Assembly: GCF_003367245.1 (NCBI RefSeq) | Contig: NZ_QRGR01000007.1 | Coordinates: 124,001-188,000 of the forward strand | DNA length: 64,000 nt | Origin: Pontibacter diazotrophicus | Lineage (GTDB): Bacteria > Bacteroidota > Bacteroidia > Cytophagales > Hymenobacteraceae | Reading direction: 5' to 3' | In this document: one piece after another, positions 47,365 through 56,842 of the stretch | Layout: every line of letters begins with the position of its first letter | Numbering within the stretch: the first letter of the stretch is position 1 | The notes under the pieces: model-generated | What the model saw: only the letters and a program-made list of their open reading frames with translations | What the model was told of the DNA's origin: nothing | The model's database searches: none | Made by a program: the position numbers and the translations under genes

Positions 47365-48204
47365 TTATTCAAAAATGATGGTCCTGTTCCGGTACACAAA
47401 CACCTGCTCATTCAATACCAGCTTCAAAGACTTCGCCAGTACATTCTTCTCCACATCGCGTCCGGCCTGCGTCATTTCCCTGGCACTGTGCGTGTGGTCC
47501 ACAGGGATAACACTTTGGGCAATGATGGGCCCCTGGTCCAGGTCGTTGTTTACAAAGTGTGCGGTAGCCCCGATAATTTTAACGCCACGCTCATAGGCCT
47601 GCGCATAGGGGTTAGCACCTACGAAGGCAGGCAGAAACGAGTGGTGAATGTTCACAATGCGGTTGGCGAAATGAGACACAAAATCACCGGATAAGATGCG
47701 CATGTACTTGGCCAGCACCACAAACTCCGGGTCATACTGTTGCACTGTCTGCAGCACGGCTGCCTCATGTGCTTCCCTGCTGACCCCTTCGTGGCTGATA
47801 TGATGAAAAGGCACATCGAATTTTATGGTCAGCTCTTCCAGTACATTATAGTTGCTGATGACGCAAAGGATGTTTGCATTCAGCTCGTTGAAAGCATGCC
47901 GGATGAGCAGGTCGCTCAGGCAGTGGTGTTCTTTCGTCGCCAGTAAGACGATGCTTTTCTTCCTTTTGTCCGTGAGCTTTAGCTCCACGCCTTCAGGTAA
48001 TACCTCATACAAATCTTTCAGCAGCTCCTCCCGGTCAAACGCTCCTGAAAACTCTGTGCGCATAAAGAAGTGGTTGAAATTTCTTTCCACGAACTCGCCA
48101 TTGCGGATAATGTTCAAATCATACTTGTTATACAAGATACTGGTAACCTTGAAAACAAGACCGCTTTCGTCCGGGCAGTTGATCAGGAGGATGTTTGATT
48201 GCAT
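47365..48204 (-). CDS. purU: Formyltetrahydrofolate deformylase
   Basis: The 279-aa product has an N-terminal ACT domain starting NILLINCPDESGLVFKV (residues ~4-20) and a C-terminal formyltransferase-fold domain with NIHHSFLPAFVGANPY (about 193-208) and GATAHFVNNDLDQGPII (about 219-235), where Asn, His and Asp form the catalytic site. It hydrolyses 10-formyl-THF to formate and THF, balancing one-carbon units. Length is normal. Monocistronic. Confidence 0.95.
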   Translation of the reverse strand: MQSNILLINCPDESGLVFKVTSILYNKYDLNIIRNGEFVERNFNHFFMRTEFSGAFDREELLKDLYEVLPEGVELKLTDKRKKSIVLLATKEHHCLSDLLIRHAFNELNANILCVISNYNVLEELTIKFDVPFHHISHEGVSREAHEAAVLQTVQQYDPEFVVLAKYMRILSGDFVSHFANRIVNIHHSFLPAFVGANPYAQAYERGVKIIGATAHFVNNDLDQGPIIAQSVIPVDHTHSAREMTQAGRDVEKNVLAKSLKLVLNEQVFVYRNRTIIFE

Positions 48205-48283
48205 GGGTGTTAGTTTTGTTGCTTTTGCATTGTGTCATAGCTTTGTAGAAAGTGCCTTTGATATATTTAAGTTATATACCTTT

Positions 48284-48393
48284 CGAAGCTTTTCGCCTCG
48301 CCGGCGGGGCCTCACTTTTCTCCTTGATGAGAAAAGTAAGCAAAAGAATCAAGACAATTCGAAACTCGCTGAACGCTCAAACATCGAATTGTC
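48284..48393. repeat. Bacteroidota intergenic repeat with two hairpins
   Basis: Sequence between purU and the FAD/Fe-S gene has the form of a repeat I know from many Bacteroidota genomes (a GCCGGCGGGGCCTCACTTTT core followed by a hairpin). Hairpin one is ACTTTTCTC / GAGAAAAGT (48314-48337, loop CTTGAT); hairpin two is GACAATTCGA / TCGAATTGTC (48353-48362 / 48384-48393). It produces spurious ORFs such as one reading LTFLLDEKSKQKN. Confidence 0.6.
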
Positions 48394-48483
48394 ATTTTGT
48401 GCACATGGCAAACTTTTCTGCTTCGTAGCTTTGTAGGGTTAATGTAATTCGCTAAGAATAAACTTAACCACTATCCATAAAAC

Positions 48484-51441
48484 TCAACGCAACGCTTCAT
48501 ACAGCACCTCAATCGGATGCAGGGCTTTTCGGCCTGTGCCATCGTGTATTTGATGGCGGCAGCTGGTGCCGGGGGCGGCGATGATGACCTCTTCCGGTTG
48601 TTGCCGTACGGTTGGGAACAGCACCAACTCGCCCACCTGCATGGAGATATCATAGTGCTCGGCCTCGTAGCCAAAAGAGCCGGCCATGCCGCAGCATCCG
48701 GATGGAATGTTTTCCACCTTGTAGTTGGGAGGCAGGGTAAGCATCTGCTGGGTGTAAAGCACAGAAGAAAGTGCTTTCTGGTGGCAATGCCCGTGTAGCT
48801 TTATCAGCCGCGCCTCGTCTTTAAATAAATTCCTATCAATGTTGCCGCTGAGTATTTCGCGCGCTATAAACTCGTCGAACTGCAGGCAGTGAATAGACAA
48901 AGATTTAGCATCCTCCTCCTGGTCCGCGTCTACTAAATCAAGGTACTCGTCGCGGAAGGAAAGGATGCAGGACGGTTCTATGCCCACCAGTGGCGTGTCG
49001 CTGGAGATTAAATCTTTCAGCATGGCCACATTTTTCTGCGCCAGCTTCTTTGCCTCCCGCAGCAGGCCTTTGGACATGTAGGTGCGGCCGCTTTCCTCGT
49101 GCTTCGGAATCTCTACCTCATAACCCAGGCGCTCCAGCAGCAGCACCGCTGTTTTGCCGATGTGGGTGTCGTTGTAGTTAGTGAACTCGTCGCAGAAAAG
49201 GTACACTTTCTTCTTTGTCTTCTGCTGTCCGTTGCTACTGCGTGCTTGCTGCTTATGCTTTTTAAACCAGCTGCGCAGGGTAATTTCCTGCAGTAGCGGG
49301 AGGGTGCGCTTCGGGGCAAAGCCCATCATTTTCTTGGCAATGGCGGCAGTTGTCGTGTTCTTGAACAGGAAGTTGTAGACACCAGGAGCCATGGCAGCCA
49401 GTTGGTTTGCCTTGGTAAAGTTACCGACCATACGGGTGCGGAAAGGAACGCCGTTGGCATCGTAGTAGTGCTGCAGGAACTCCGACTTCAGCTTGGCCAC
49501 GTCAACGTTGGAGGGGCATTCCGACTTACAGCCTTTGCAGGCAAGGCAGGTATGCATGGTATCCATGATTTCCTCATGGTCGAAACGGTTGTCTTTGTCA
49601 GAGCGGGTCAGGAACTCGCGCATCATATTGGCCCTGCCGCGGGTAGTGTCTTTTTCGTTGCGGGTCACCATATAGCTTGGGCACATGGTGCCGCCTGTCA
49701 GGTGCGTTTTGCGGCAGTCGCCGGAGCCGTTGCAAAGCTCTGCTGCCCGCAGTACGCCTCCCTGCTGGCTGAAGCGGAAAACGGTGTCGAACTCCGGTGT
49801 CTCCTGCCCCGGGTCATAGCGCAGGAAGGTGTTCATGGAGGGAGTGTTCACAATTTTACCAGGGTTGAAAATGTTGCCCGGGTCCCACACACGTTTCACT
49901 TCCTCTACTAACCTGTAGTTGTCTTCCCCGATCATGAAGGGTATAAACTCACCGCGCAGGCGGCCGTCGCCGTGCTCGCCACTCAGGGAGCCCCGGTACT
50001 TCTTTACCAGGTGCGCAATTTCGGTGGCGATGTCGCGGAAGAGCTTGTTGCCTTCTTCTGTTTTCAGGTTGATGATGGGGCGCAGGTGCAGTTCACCGCT
50101 GCCTGCGTGGGCATAGTGCACGCAGTATAGATTATACTGCTCCAGCGTCAGGTTAAACTCCCGGATAAATTCCGGAAGGTCCGCTACGTCCACCGCTGTG
50201 TCCTCGATAACGGCAACCGGTTTGGCATCGCCCGGCACATTGGAGAGCAGGCCGAGACCCGCTTTGCGCAGGTTCCATACTTTCTTTGTGTCAGGGCCTG
50301 TCACCAGCGGGTAATGGTAGCCCAGCTTATTTTTCTCCAGGTCGACCACGAGTGCCTGTGCCCGTTCCTGCACTTCTTCCAGAGTGTCGGCTCCAAGTTC
50401 TACCACCAAAATGGCTCCCGGGTCACCTTTTACAAAGAAACGGTTCTGGCTGTGCTCGATATTTGTTTTGGTACACTCGAGTATGTAATGGTCCATCAGT
50501 TCGCTGGCGCTGGGATTGTAGCGCAGCGCCACCAGGTTCGCCCGCAACGACTCATCAATGGTGTTGCAGTGGATGCACAGCAGCCCTGTTTCCTTTGGAG
50601 GGAGCGGATTTACATGCAGCTTTATTTCTGTCAGGAAAGCCAGTGTGCCCTCTGAGCCTGCCATCAGTTTACAGAAGTTGAAGGGCTCAGTACCGGCGGT
50701 GAAAGGCTCTGACTCCAGCAGCAGGTCGATGGCGTAGCCGGTGTTGCGGCGCTGGATGCTGGGCTTCGGGAACTCCCTCCGGATGTTCTCCTGTGATGGC
50801 ACATGCGACAGCATTGCCTTCGTAGCCTGGTAAATCCGGGTTTCTAACTCTCCGGAAGTATTTTCACCCCTGCATTTTGCCTCAAACTCCTCCTGGCTCA
50901 GGACGCCAAATTCTGTTTCTGTGCCATCACTTAAGATGGCTTTAACCGATATAGTATGTTCGCGTGTGCTGCCATATACCACCGAATTGGAGCCACAGGA
51001 GTTATTGCCTACCATTCCGCCAATCATGGCCCTGTTTGCAGTGGATGTTTCCGGTCCGAAGTAAAGGCCGTGTTGCCTGAGGAAAAGATTCAGCTCATCC
51101 CGGATAACGCCTGGCTGCACCCGTACCCAATTTTCTTCCGGGTTCACCTCCAGAATTTGTGTAAAGGTGCGGGATACGTCCACTATAATGCCATTCCCTA
51201 CCACCTGGCCAGCCAGCGAGGTGCCGGCTGTGCGTGGTATAAGGGAAGTGCCTTCCTGACGTGCAAAAGCAATCAGCTTTTTTATGTCCGCAACAGATTT
51301 CGGAAAAGCGACGGCCTGTGGCATTTCACGGTAGGCTGATGCATCTGTGGCGTACAACGTACGCATGGTGTTATCGAAATAAAACTCCCCTTCCAACTGC
51401 CCGGAAAGTTGTTTCAGTTTTTCTGAATTCATATAGTTCAC
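48484..51441 (-). CDS. FAD-linked dehydrogenase with Fe-S domain (YdiJ/GlcDF-like)
   Basis: The 985-aa product joins a VAO-type FAD domain with an Fe-S/CCG unit. The FAD site is PRTAGTSLAGQVVGNG (about residues 62-77) and GGMVGNNSCGSNSVVYG (about 138-154); FAD-linked oxidase C-terminal domain to ~530. Fe-S Cys occur at CNGSGDCRKT and CPSY (about 570-590) and CLACKGCKSECP (about 637-648). A CCG-type segment GCCGMAGSFG lies near 915. The family oxidises D-2-hydroxy acids (D-lactate, D-2-hydroxyglutarate) and passes electrons to the respiratory chain; exact substrate is open. ATG at 51432 is an alternative start. Confidence 0.85.
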   Translation of the reverse strand: MNYMNSEKLKQLSGQLEGEFYFDNTMRTLYATDASAYREMPQAVAFPKSVADIKKLIAFARQEGTSLIPRTAGTSLAGQVVGNGIIVDVSRTFTQILEVNPEENWVRVQPGVIRDELNLFLRQHGLYFGPETSTANRAMIGGMVGNNSCGSNSVVYGSTREHTISVKAILSDGTETEFGVLSQEEFEAKCRGENTSGELETRIYQATKAMLSHVPSQENIRREFPKPSIQRRNTGYAIDLLLESEPFTAGTEPFNFCKLMAGSEGTLAFLTEIKLHVNPLPPKETGLLCIHCNTIDESLRANLVALRYNPSASELMDHYILECTKTNIEHSQNRFFVKGDPGAILVVELGADTLEEVQERAQALVVDLEKNKLGYHYPLVTGPDTKKVWNLRKAGLGLLSNVPGDAKPVAVIEDTAVDVADLPEFIREFNLTLEQYNLYCVHYAHAGSGELHLRPIINLKTEEGNKLFRDIATEIAHLVKKYRGSLSGEHGDGRLRGEFIPFMIGEDNYRLVEEVKRVWDPGNIFNPGKIVNTPSMNTFLRYDPGQETPEFDTVFRFSQQGGVLRAAELCNGSGDCRKTHLTGGTMCPSYMVTRNEKDTTRGRANMMREFLTRSDKDNRFDHEEIMDTMHTCLACKGCKSECPSNVDVAKLKSEFLQHYYDANGVPFRTRMVGNFTKANQLAAMAPGVYNFLFKNTTTAAIAKKMMGFAPKRTLPLLQEITLRSWFKKHKQQARSSNGQQKTKKKVYLFCDEFTNYNDTHIGKTAVLLLERLGYEVEIPKHEESGRTYMSKGLLREAKKLAQKNVAMLKDLISSDTPLVGIEPSCILSFRDEYLDLVDADQEEDAKSLSIHCLQFDEFIAREILSGNIDRNLFKDEARLIKLHGHCHQKALSSVLYTQQMLTLPPNYKVENIPSGCCGMAGSFGYEAEHYDISMQVGELVLFPTVRQQPEEVIIAAPGTSCRHQIHDGTGRKALHPIEVLYEALR

Positions 51442-51913
51442 GTTGCCTGCTGCAGCTTAGAGAGCGGTGCAGGCCGGTTAACAGGCTAATTTATTTAGGA
51501 GTATGTTTAAAATATATTTTTTGAGCTGGAAAGTGTGTGCTTTCAAAAATAAAATCCGAACATACTCTAATAATAGAATAGAAGATGTTAAGCTTTAAAG
51601 CAGTTTCTTGACGCTTTGTTCATGGAACAGCAGGCGCTTTGCTTTTTTAACAAATATTCTATTCCCGAAGGTAAGCAGCGGTAAGCGAAAGTCAAAGAGA
51701 GAAGGAGCAGCTTAAAAGACAATGTCTTGGATTCTAATGTAAGCCTCCTGCTATAGAAGAACATTCCAAAGGTGTTAGTGCAGGTGCAAAAGTGTGTAGA
51801 ACGTACAGGAATGGGTGAAATTTGTAACCATGGGTTCTGATACCCTGTTAATTATAAACAGCATCCGAATTGAAAGTACATGTTGCATCAGGTGAAGAAA
51901 GGTAAATCTTGTT
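51442..51913. other. Divergent intergenic region with inverted repeat
   Basis: This 472-bp gap lies between the dehydrogenase (minus) and the PagL-like gene (plus). A 9-bp perfect inverted repeat GAGTATGTT / AACATACTC (51499-51507 / 51559-51567) brackets a minus-strand TATTTTTG box (51551-51544), which is a possible operator/promoter for the dehydrogenase. Nothing else is recognised. Confidence 0.4.
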
Positions 51914-53038
51914 ATGTTCAGACAATTCTTAGTACAGCTATTTTCGATAATACTCCTCCTCGTACTACAGTTCACGGCCATACCGGCTACACATGCTTCC
52001 GGAATTACCCAAGACGATGATACCGCACGCGTTGCTGTTACCATAGGCTTACTGGGGCACTACGGTTTCATCATCCCGCATTCAAGGGAAATCAGGGATG
52101 TGGCGGATGCTAATCCCTGGGGGACTGAAGTAGATATCGGGTTTCATTTTACAGATGCCAAATCCTGGCAATACCTGCAGGCTTATCCCCGGTTGGGCGT
52201 TTCCCTGGCGTATTACAATTTCGACAACCCGGAGGTGCTGGGCAATGCCTATACGCTGCTTGTATATGCGGAGCCTTTCTTGTCTGCGCATAAAGATTTC
52301 AGCTTCTCTTTTCGCCTCGGTGGCGGCTTAGCTTATATGGATAACGTGTATGATCCGGAAACGAACCCGGAGAACCTGTTTTACAGCACGGCCATCAGTT
52401 TTCCGCTGGAGGCAAACGTAATGGCTAACTACAGGCTGAACAGGCACTTCATGCTGCGGGCCGGCGGCACCTACAAACATATTTCAAACGCCGGTTTACG
52501 ACAGCCAAACAAAGGCATCAACTTTCCGACGGCCACAGTGGGTGTGCATTATGCCATTCGGCCAGCCTCTTTCTCGGAAAGGCAACCGACAGAAAGTAGG
52601 GTACAGGACCATAAACGGAATTATCTGCTGGCGCTGCTCGCGTCTTACCAGGATCGGTCAGACGACCCTACCAGGCAACTCCCCCTTCTGGGGCTTACAG
52701 CTTATGTGAGCCAACCTATAGGCAGGCTCAGTGCACTTACCGCCGGTGCCGAGTGGGTTGCCGATTTTACTATCCGGAAACAACTGGAGCAGAATGGTGA
52801 GGACACTGATTTCCAGCGTGGCGCCTTGCTGGCAGGGCATGAGTTCCGCATTGGCAGGTTCCGGTTCAGTCAGCAGTTAGGAGTTTATGTGTATGCCCCT
52901 AATGCAGCCCGCGATGCTGTGTACCAGCGTTACGGGTTGGAGTATCATACCGGCAACAAAGCCTTCTTTGGCATTAACCTGAAGGCACACCGCCACGTGG
53001 CGGATTTCCTGGATGCGCGGATAGGACTGCGGCTGTAA
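51914..53038 (+). CDS. Acyloxyacyl hydrolase / lipid A deacylase (PagL-like)
   Basis: The 374-aa product has a signal peptide (hydrophobic ~8-27) and a beta-barrel-like body. The PagL catalytic signature appears as YKHISNAGLRQPNKGIN (about residues 187-203), with His189 and Ser191 in HxSN. PagL-type enzymes remove a 3-O-acyl chain from lipid A in the outer membrane. It is larger than the classical ~170-190 aa PagL, as usual in Bacteroidota; the second half (about 215-374) looks like extra barrel strands. It ends immediately next to the convergent 53039 gene. Confidence 0.75.
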   Translation: MFRQFLVQLFSIILLLVLQFTAIPATHASGITQDDDTARVAVTIGLLGHYGFIIPHSREIRDVADANPWGTEVDIGFHFTDAKSWQYLQAYPRLGVSLAYYNFDNPEVLGNAYTLLVYAEPFLSAHKDFSFSFRLGGGLAYMDNVYDPETNPENLFYSTAISFPLEANVMANYRLNRHFMLRAGGTYKHISNAGLRQPNKGINFPTATVGVHYAIRPASFSERQPTESRVQDHKRNYLLALLASYQDRSDDPTRQLPLLGLTAYVSQPIGRLSALTAGAEWVADFTIRKQLEQNGEDTDFQRGALLAGHEFRIGRFRFSQQLGVYVYAPNAARDAVYQRYGLEYHTGNKAFFGINLKAHRHVADFLDARIGLRL

Positions 53039-53578
53039 TCAGTACTGCACCTGGGCCACAACCTCTATGTCTCTTGGCTGGCTCAGTTTCATTTCTCTGT
53101 CTACCCTGAAGCTACCCACCGGCGTTTCTTCAATCGTTAACTGATCCAGCAAAAACCGCTCATGGTCTTTGTTCTCACTTGAAACAGCGCCCCATACCCA
53201 GGCCCTTTCTTCTGTGTCTTTTCCAAACACATAGGGCGACAGCGCTACCTGTTCTTCATGGCCATCCTCATCCCTGTACAGTACATCCAGAATCAGCTGG
53301 TCTTCTATGGCTTTGATGATGGTGCCTATTTTCCTGTTCCCCTCCAGGTAGTATATACCTTTTTCGGTGAGTCTGCCAGCGATAGGATGAACTTCGTCTT
53401 TATCTTTAGAGGTGTCGAAAGCAGTTGGTTCCTTGATTTCAATAAATCCATCCAGGTGCAGGTTATAGATAAAGGCTTCTGAAATTGCGGATGGGTCTCT
53501 TTTTATGAGTGGTGTCAGGTCATGAAACTTCCCGTCCCCATAAAATTCGTGCAGGTAGGTTAATACGGTGTTTGTCAT
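53039..53578 (-). CDS. Cytoplasmic protein of unknown function
   Basis: The 179-aa product has no signal or membrane helix. The N-terminal half (FHDLTPLIKRDPSAISEAFIYNL ... GRLTEKGIYYLEG) has the spacing of a winged helix. The second half (VALSPYVFGKDTEERAWVWGA) faintly recalls WYL-type strands, but I would not assign a family. It ends one base from the PagL-like gene, convergent, so no shared role is implied. Confidence 0.55.
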   Translation of the reverse strand: MTNTVLTYLHEFYGDGKFHDLTPLIKRDPSAISEAFIYNLHLDGFIEIKEPTAFDTSKDKDEVHPIAGRLTEKGIYYLEGNRKIGTIIKAIEDQLILDVLYRDEDGHEEQVALSPYVFGKDTEERAWVWGAVSSENKDHERFLLDQLTIEETPVGSFRVDREMKLSQPRDIEVVAQVQY

Positions 53579-53762
53579 CGCTTTTGTGTTTAAGTTTTAT
53601 CTGTATGGCAGCTCTTCAGGCATACTCACGACAAGTCCTTTCACTTTTCCGGCAGTACACTTTTTGGGCCTGCTATGGGTGCTGAGGAAGTTTTTTGTAT
53701 GCTGTGCTGGCTCTAAATACTTGTATGTTAAAAACAACAAAAGGTTCTGAGCGAACATAAAA

Positions 53763-53793
53763 AAGGCCTTATATATGAATTGTATAAGGCCTT
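53763..53793 (-). terminator. Terminator of tRNA-Pro
   Basis: AAGGCCTTATA (53763-53773) pairs with TATAAGGCCTT (53783-53793). On the minus strand it follows the tRNA 3' end by ~8 bp and is followed by a T run. Confidence 0.8.
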
Positions 53794-53801
53794 CGGAAAA
53801 G

Positions 53802-53875
53802 TCGGAGTGGCGGGATTCGAACCCACGACCTCCAGCACCCCATGCTGGCGCGATACCAGGCTACGCTACACCCCG
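53802..53875 (-). tRNA. tRNA-Pro (anticodon GGG)
   Basis: The minus strand folds into a full cloverleaf of 74 nt. The acceptor stem is CGGGGTG / CACTCCG (one G-T pair) with discriminator A; T8 and A9 follow. The anticodon stem CCAGC/GCTGG encloses ATGGGGT, giving anticodon GGG. The T arm has GGTTCGAATCCC-type sequence. CCA is not encoded. No tRNA neighbours. Confidence 0.95.
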
Positions 53876-54040
53876 AATTTGTCGGCAAAATAAAAGGCTG
53901 GCACAACAAAAGCAAGCCTTTTAAGAGTGGAGGCCGGGATAAAAATCTGTGTCAGACTATCCATGCGATTCGCTAGCAGCAGGCAGAAACCTGGGCCATA
54001 GAACCGGTTTCTTCTATCTGGTTGGAAATCAAAAGCAATA

Positions 54041-55192
54041 TCAGTTTGCCGTTGCTACCCGGGCTTCTTTCCTGAAAAACAATTGTGAAATAGGGATAAG
54101 CATAAATCCGGCGCAGGCAAAGGCAATGAACGACACCCTCAGGTTGAAGGCATGTGCCAGGTAGCCGATCATAGGCGGGCCAATCAGCATGCCGACCATA
54201 CCGTAAGTGGCAATGATAGAGATGGCCATACCCGGTGAGTATTTTTTTGAGGCACCCGCTAAAGTGAATGTCATCGGGATAATAGCCGCTGTGCCGAATC
54301 CTACCAATGAAAACCCAATCATAGCAGGCCAGAAGCTTGGGAAAAGAATAGCCAGGCCAATACCTGAAAAGATGAATACGGCACTGAATATATAAGTGGC
54401 TGGCATACCTATTCTATCAATAATACGATCTGAAAGGAACCGCGAGAGCGCCATGCAAGTCATAAAGATCAGGTAACCGGCGGTAAATATATCTACCTGC
54501 ACTACCTCCTGAAAGTAAATGCCACTCCAGTCAAACATACCGCCTTCGCAGATGGCCGCAAAAAAAACCATCAGTCCAAGGTACAGGATGTAAGGGTCCG
54601 GTTTACCGAAAGTCAGTTTATTCCCGGCAGTAGAACGGTCGTTTCGCAACAGAAATCGGTAGGTGAACAGCGTTGCCAGAATAACGGCGGCCGTTACAGA
54701 CATCAGATGGGGTGTGATGGAAACATCCATCGCCACCAGCAGCGTTGTAAAACCAACGCCCACGATACCGCCTGTGCTCCAGAGTCCGTGAAAGGAGCCG
54801 TTGATTTTGCGGTCAAACTGCTTCTGAAGGGTGATGGCCTGTGTGTTCATGGCGATATTCAGTATCCGCATGCTAAAGGCAAACAGGAAAATCGCCATCA
54901 CCAGTGTAAGCGTAGTAGTGGCAAAGCTGATGAGTGAGAGGCACAGCGCATGTACCACAAAACCTGCCGTCAGAGGTATCCTGCTGTCGTATTTGGTGAC
55001 GAGCCAGCCGGAGAAGGGGAGGCCAATCAGGGAGCTGATGGGCATGGCGAGCAGGATGGTGCCCAACTCTGCTTCGTTAAAGCCAAAGGCGTTTTTAATG
55101 GTGGGGATTCTGGCTGCCCAACTAGAAAAGCAAAACCCGGAGAGAAAGAAAAATGCACTGAGGGAAACCCGCTGCCTGGCTTTTAAATCCAT
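54041..55192 (-). CDS. MFS transporter
   Basis: With the ATG at 55192 the product is 383 aa with about 12 helices. Helix 1 carries FFFLSGFCFSSWAARIPTIK, and FGFNEAELGTILLAMPISSLIGLPFSGWLVTKYDSR shows the loop 2-3 region. The WAARIP motif is shared with the YbjJ-like subgroup (sugar or unknown substrate). An upstream start at 55216 would add eight residues. Substrate cannot be told. It lies upstream of the tRNA on the same strand but probably independent. Confidence 0.8.
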   Translation of the reverse strand: MDLKARQRVSLSAFFFLSGFCFSSWAARIPTIKNAFGFNEAELGTILLAMPISSLIGLPFSGWLVTKYDSRIPLTAGFVVHALCLSLISFATTTLTLVMAIFLFAFSMRILNIAMNTQAITLQKQFDRKINGSFHGLWSTGGIVGVGFTTLLVAMDVSITPHLMSVTAAVILATLFTYRFLLRNDRSTAGNKLTFGKPDPYILYLGLMVFFAAICEGGMFDWSGIYFQEVVQVDIFTAGYLIFMTCMALSRFLSDRIIDRIGMPATYIFSAVFIFSGIGLAILFPSFWPAMIGFSLVGFGTAAIIPMTFTLAGASKKYSPGMAISIIATYGMVGMLIGPPMIGYLAHAFNLRVSFIAFACAGFMLIPISQLFFRKEARVATAN

Positions 55193-55520
55193 ACGACACA
55201 ATTTGAGCGAATGCAAATATCCTCAATAACGGAGACAAGCAGGTGTGTTTTGAAATAAAATTAGGGAAGCGTGCGCTGGAATACTGCAGACAACCAGGAA
55301 AGAGGGGCATAAATAAACCTGTAATATGTTTTGAACTTAAACAAGAGCAGGCTAATGAAAGCCGTAGAAATGTGCTGTAAAGTATCTGAAACTTCACGCG
55401 ATTGAAGCAAACAAGAAATGTATCTTTTAGTATAACAGTCTATTAGCAGGTATTGAGCCATGCTACTGTTGCTGGTTCTGCTGCTTTCAGGGATTGTAAA
55501 ACCATTTAAACCATTAGGAT
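55193..55520. other. Divergent intergenic region
   Basis: A 328-bp gap between the MFS gene (minus) and the exchanger (plus). I found no exact promoter consensus, no RNA and no convincing ORF. Confidence 0.4.
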
Positions 55521-56657
55521 TTGGAAAGTTTTCTACAGGACCTTTCATTGGTATGGAACATTGTTATTTTTGTTTTAGCAGGTGCATTAGTTTGGGGAGC
55601 CGGTGTAAGGCTTTCTAAATACGCCGACAAAATCATTGACAAGACGGGTGTTTCAGAGGTCTTCATCGGCACATTAGGGCTTGCTGTCATCACCTCGCTG
55701 CCAGAGGTGGCCACTACCGTTTCAGCTACTCTGGTCAATAATGTGAGCATGGCCATCAATAATTTGTTTGGAAGTATTGCCTTACAAGTTACGGTCCTGG
55801 CTGTTGCAGATGCTTTTATTAAGGAAACTTCACTAAGTGGTTCGCTTGAAAATCCTGTGTCCCGGTTTCAGGCAATTTGCCTTTCTTTTCTACTTTCGGC
55901 GGCTGCCATTGCCATTCTATATGAAGACGTTGCTATTTTCCATGTAGGCCTTTGGTCAATTGTTCTTTTTTGTCTTTACCTGGCACTTTTCTACATCATT
56001 AATTACTTCAAAAGAATGAAGTGGTGGCTAACAGAACCGGAAGAGCGGGAAAGTATTGGCAAAGTAAAAGCCATAGTATCTAAAAGAATGGAAGAAATAG
56101 AGGAAGAGGAAGAAGAGGAGGCTGATGAAGGTGATAAAGATGAAGAAGATGAGGAAGAAGAGAAAAAATTATCCGAGGTTGTAATGTCGAAACTTGGCTT
56201 GTTCTTTTTGCTGTCTGCGCTTGGTATATTAGTTGGTGGCTATTTTGTAGCAAATTCTGCTGACATAATTGCTGAAAGAACGGGTATAGGCTCCAACTTT
56301 ATGGGATACTTCTTTGTGGGCCTTACTACTTCACTTCCTGAACTAAGCACAACCATAAGCGCCGCAAAGCTAAAAAGGTATCGTATGGCCTTTAGCAACA
56401 TATTTGGTACTAACCTTTTAAATGTTGGCCTAGTCTTACTCGCTGATTTGATTTATTTAGAGGGGCCGGCCCTGGATGAGGTAGGAAGCTTTGCCGCTGC
56501 CGGGGCTGTTCTGGGTATACTGCTGACAAGCCTTTACCAGATAGGTCTTACCATCAAATACAAGAAAACGTTTTTCAGGCTGGGTTTCGACTCAATTCTT
56601 GTTGTCATCTTTTATATAATAGGGGCGACTATCCTATTTAACATGCGGCAGGGCTAA
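55521..56657 (+). CDS. Sodium/calcium exchanger family protein (CaCA)
   Basis: The 378-aa product has two homologous halves, each with the alpha-repeat signature: TSLPEVATTVSATLVN (about residues 56-71) and TTSLPELSTTISAAK (about 272-286), plus NNLFGS and SNIFGTN, which bind the ions. About ten helices. The loop between the halves is exceptionally acidic (about 190-220; long runs of Glu). It likely exchanges Na+ or H+ for Ca2+ (YrbG/CAX relatives). The start is TTG: an in-frame TAG lies two codons upstream and the next ATG is near residue 76, inside the first repeat. Confidence 0.85.
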   Translation: MESFLQDLSLVWNIVIFVLAGALVWGAGVRLSKYADKIIDKTGVSEVFIGTLGLAVITSLPEVATTVSATLVNNVSMAINNLFGSIALQVTVLAVADAFIKETSLSGSLENPVSRFQAICLSFLLSAAAIAILYEDVAIFHVGLWSIVLFCLYLALFYIINYFKRMKWWLTEPEERESIGKVKAIVSKRMEEIEEEEEEEADEGDKDEEDEEEEKKLSEVVMSKLGLFFLLSALGILVGGYFVANSADIIAERTGIGSNFMGYFFVGLTTSLPELSTTISAAKLKRYRMAFSNIFGTNLLNVGLVLLADLIYLEGPALDEVGSFAAAGAVLGILLTSLYQIGLTIKYKKTFFRLGFDSILVVIFYIIGATILFNMRQG

Positions 56658-56684
56658 ATAAAGGGAGCATATTAAAATCAAATG

Positions 56685-56732
56685 GAAACTCCCGGTACCC
56701 CTTATAAATTGTAAGTAGGTACCGGGAGTTTC
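56685..56732 (+). terminator. 15-bp stem terminator
   Basis: GAAACTCCCGGTACC (56685-56699) pairs perfectly with GGTACCGGGAGTTTC (56718-56732), 27 bp after the exchanger stop, followed by TATTTA. Confidence 0.75.
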
Positions 56733-56842
56733 TATTTAGACTTGTAGTTAAGTAGTTAATTAAAGGAAGCGGAATGCTTTTGCAGACTCTTTAAGAGAGA
56801 TAGCTAAAGCAGTACCCAATAAGCGCAATCAAGTACTAAAAC

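Noticed and set aside
47852..48436. 194-codon ORF running antisense through purU into the intergenic repeat
   Set aside because: Its first half is the reverse of purU and the rest is the known Bacteroidota repeat that gives LTFLLDEKSK-type spurious peptides.
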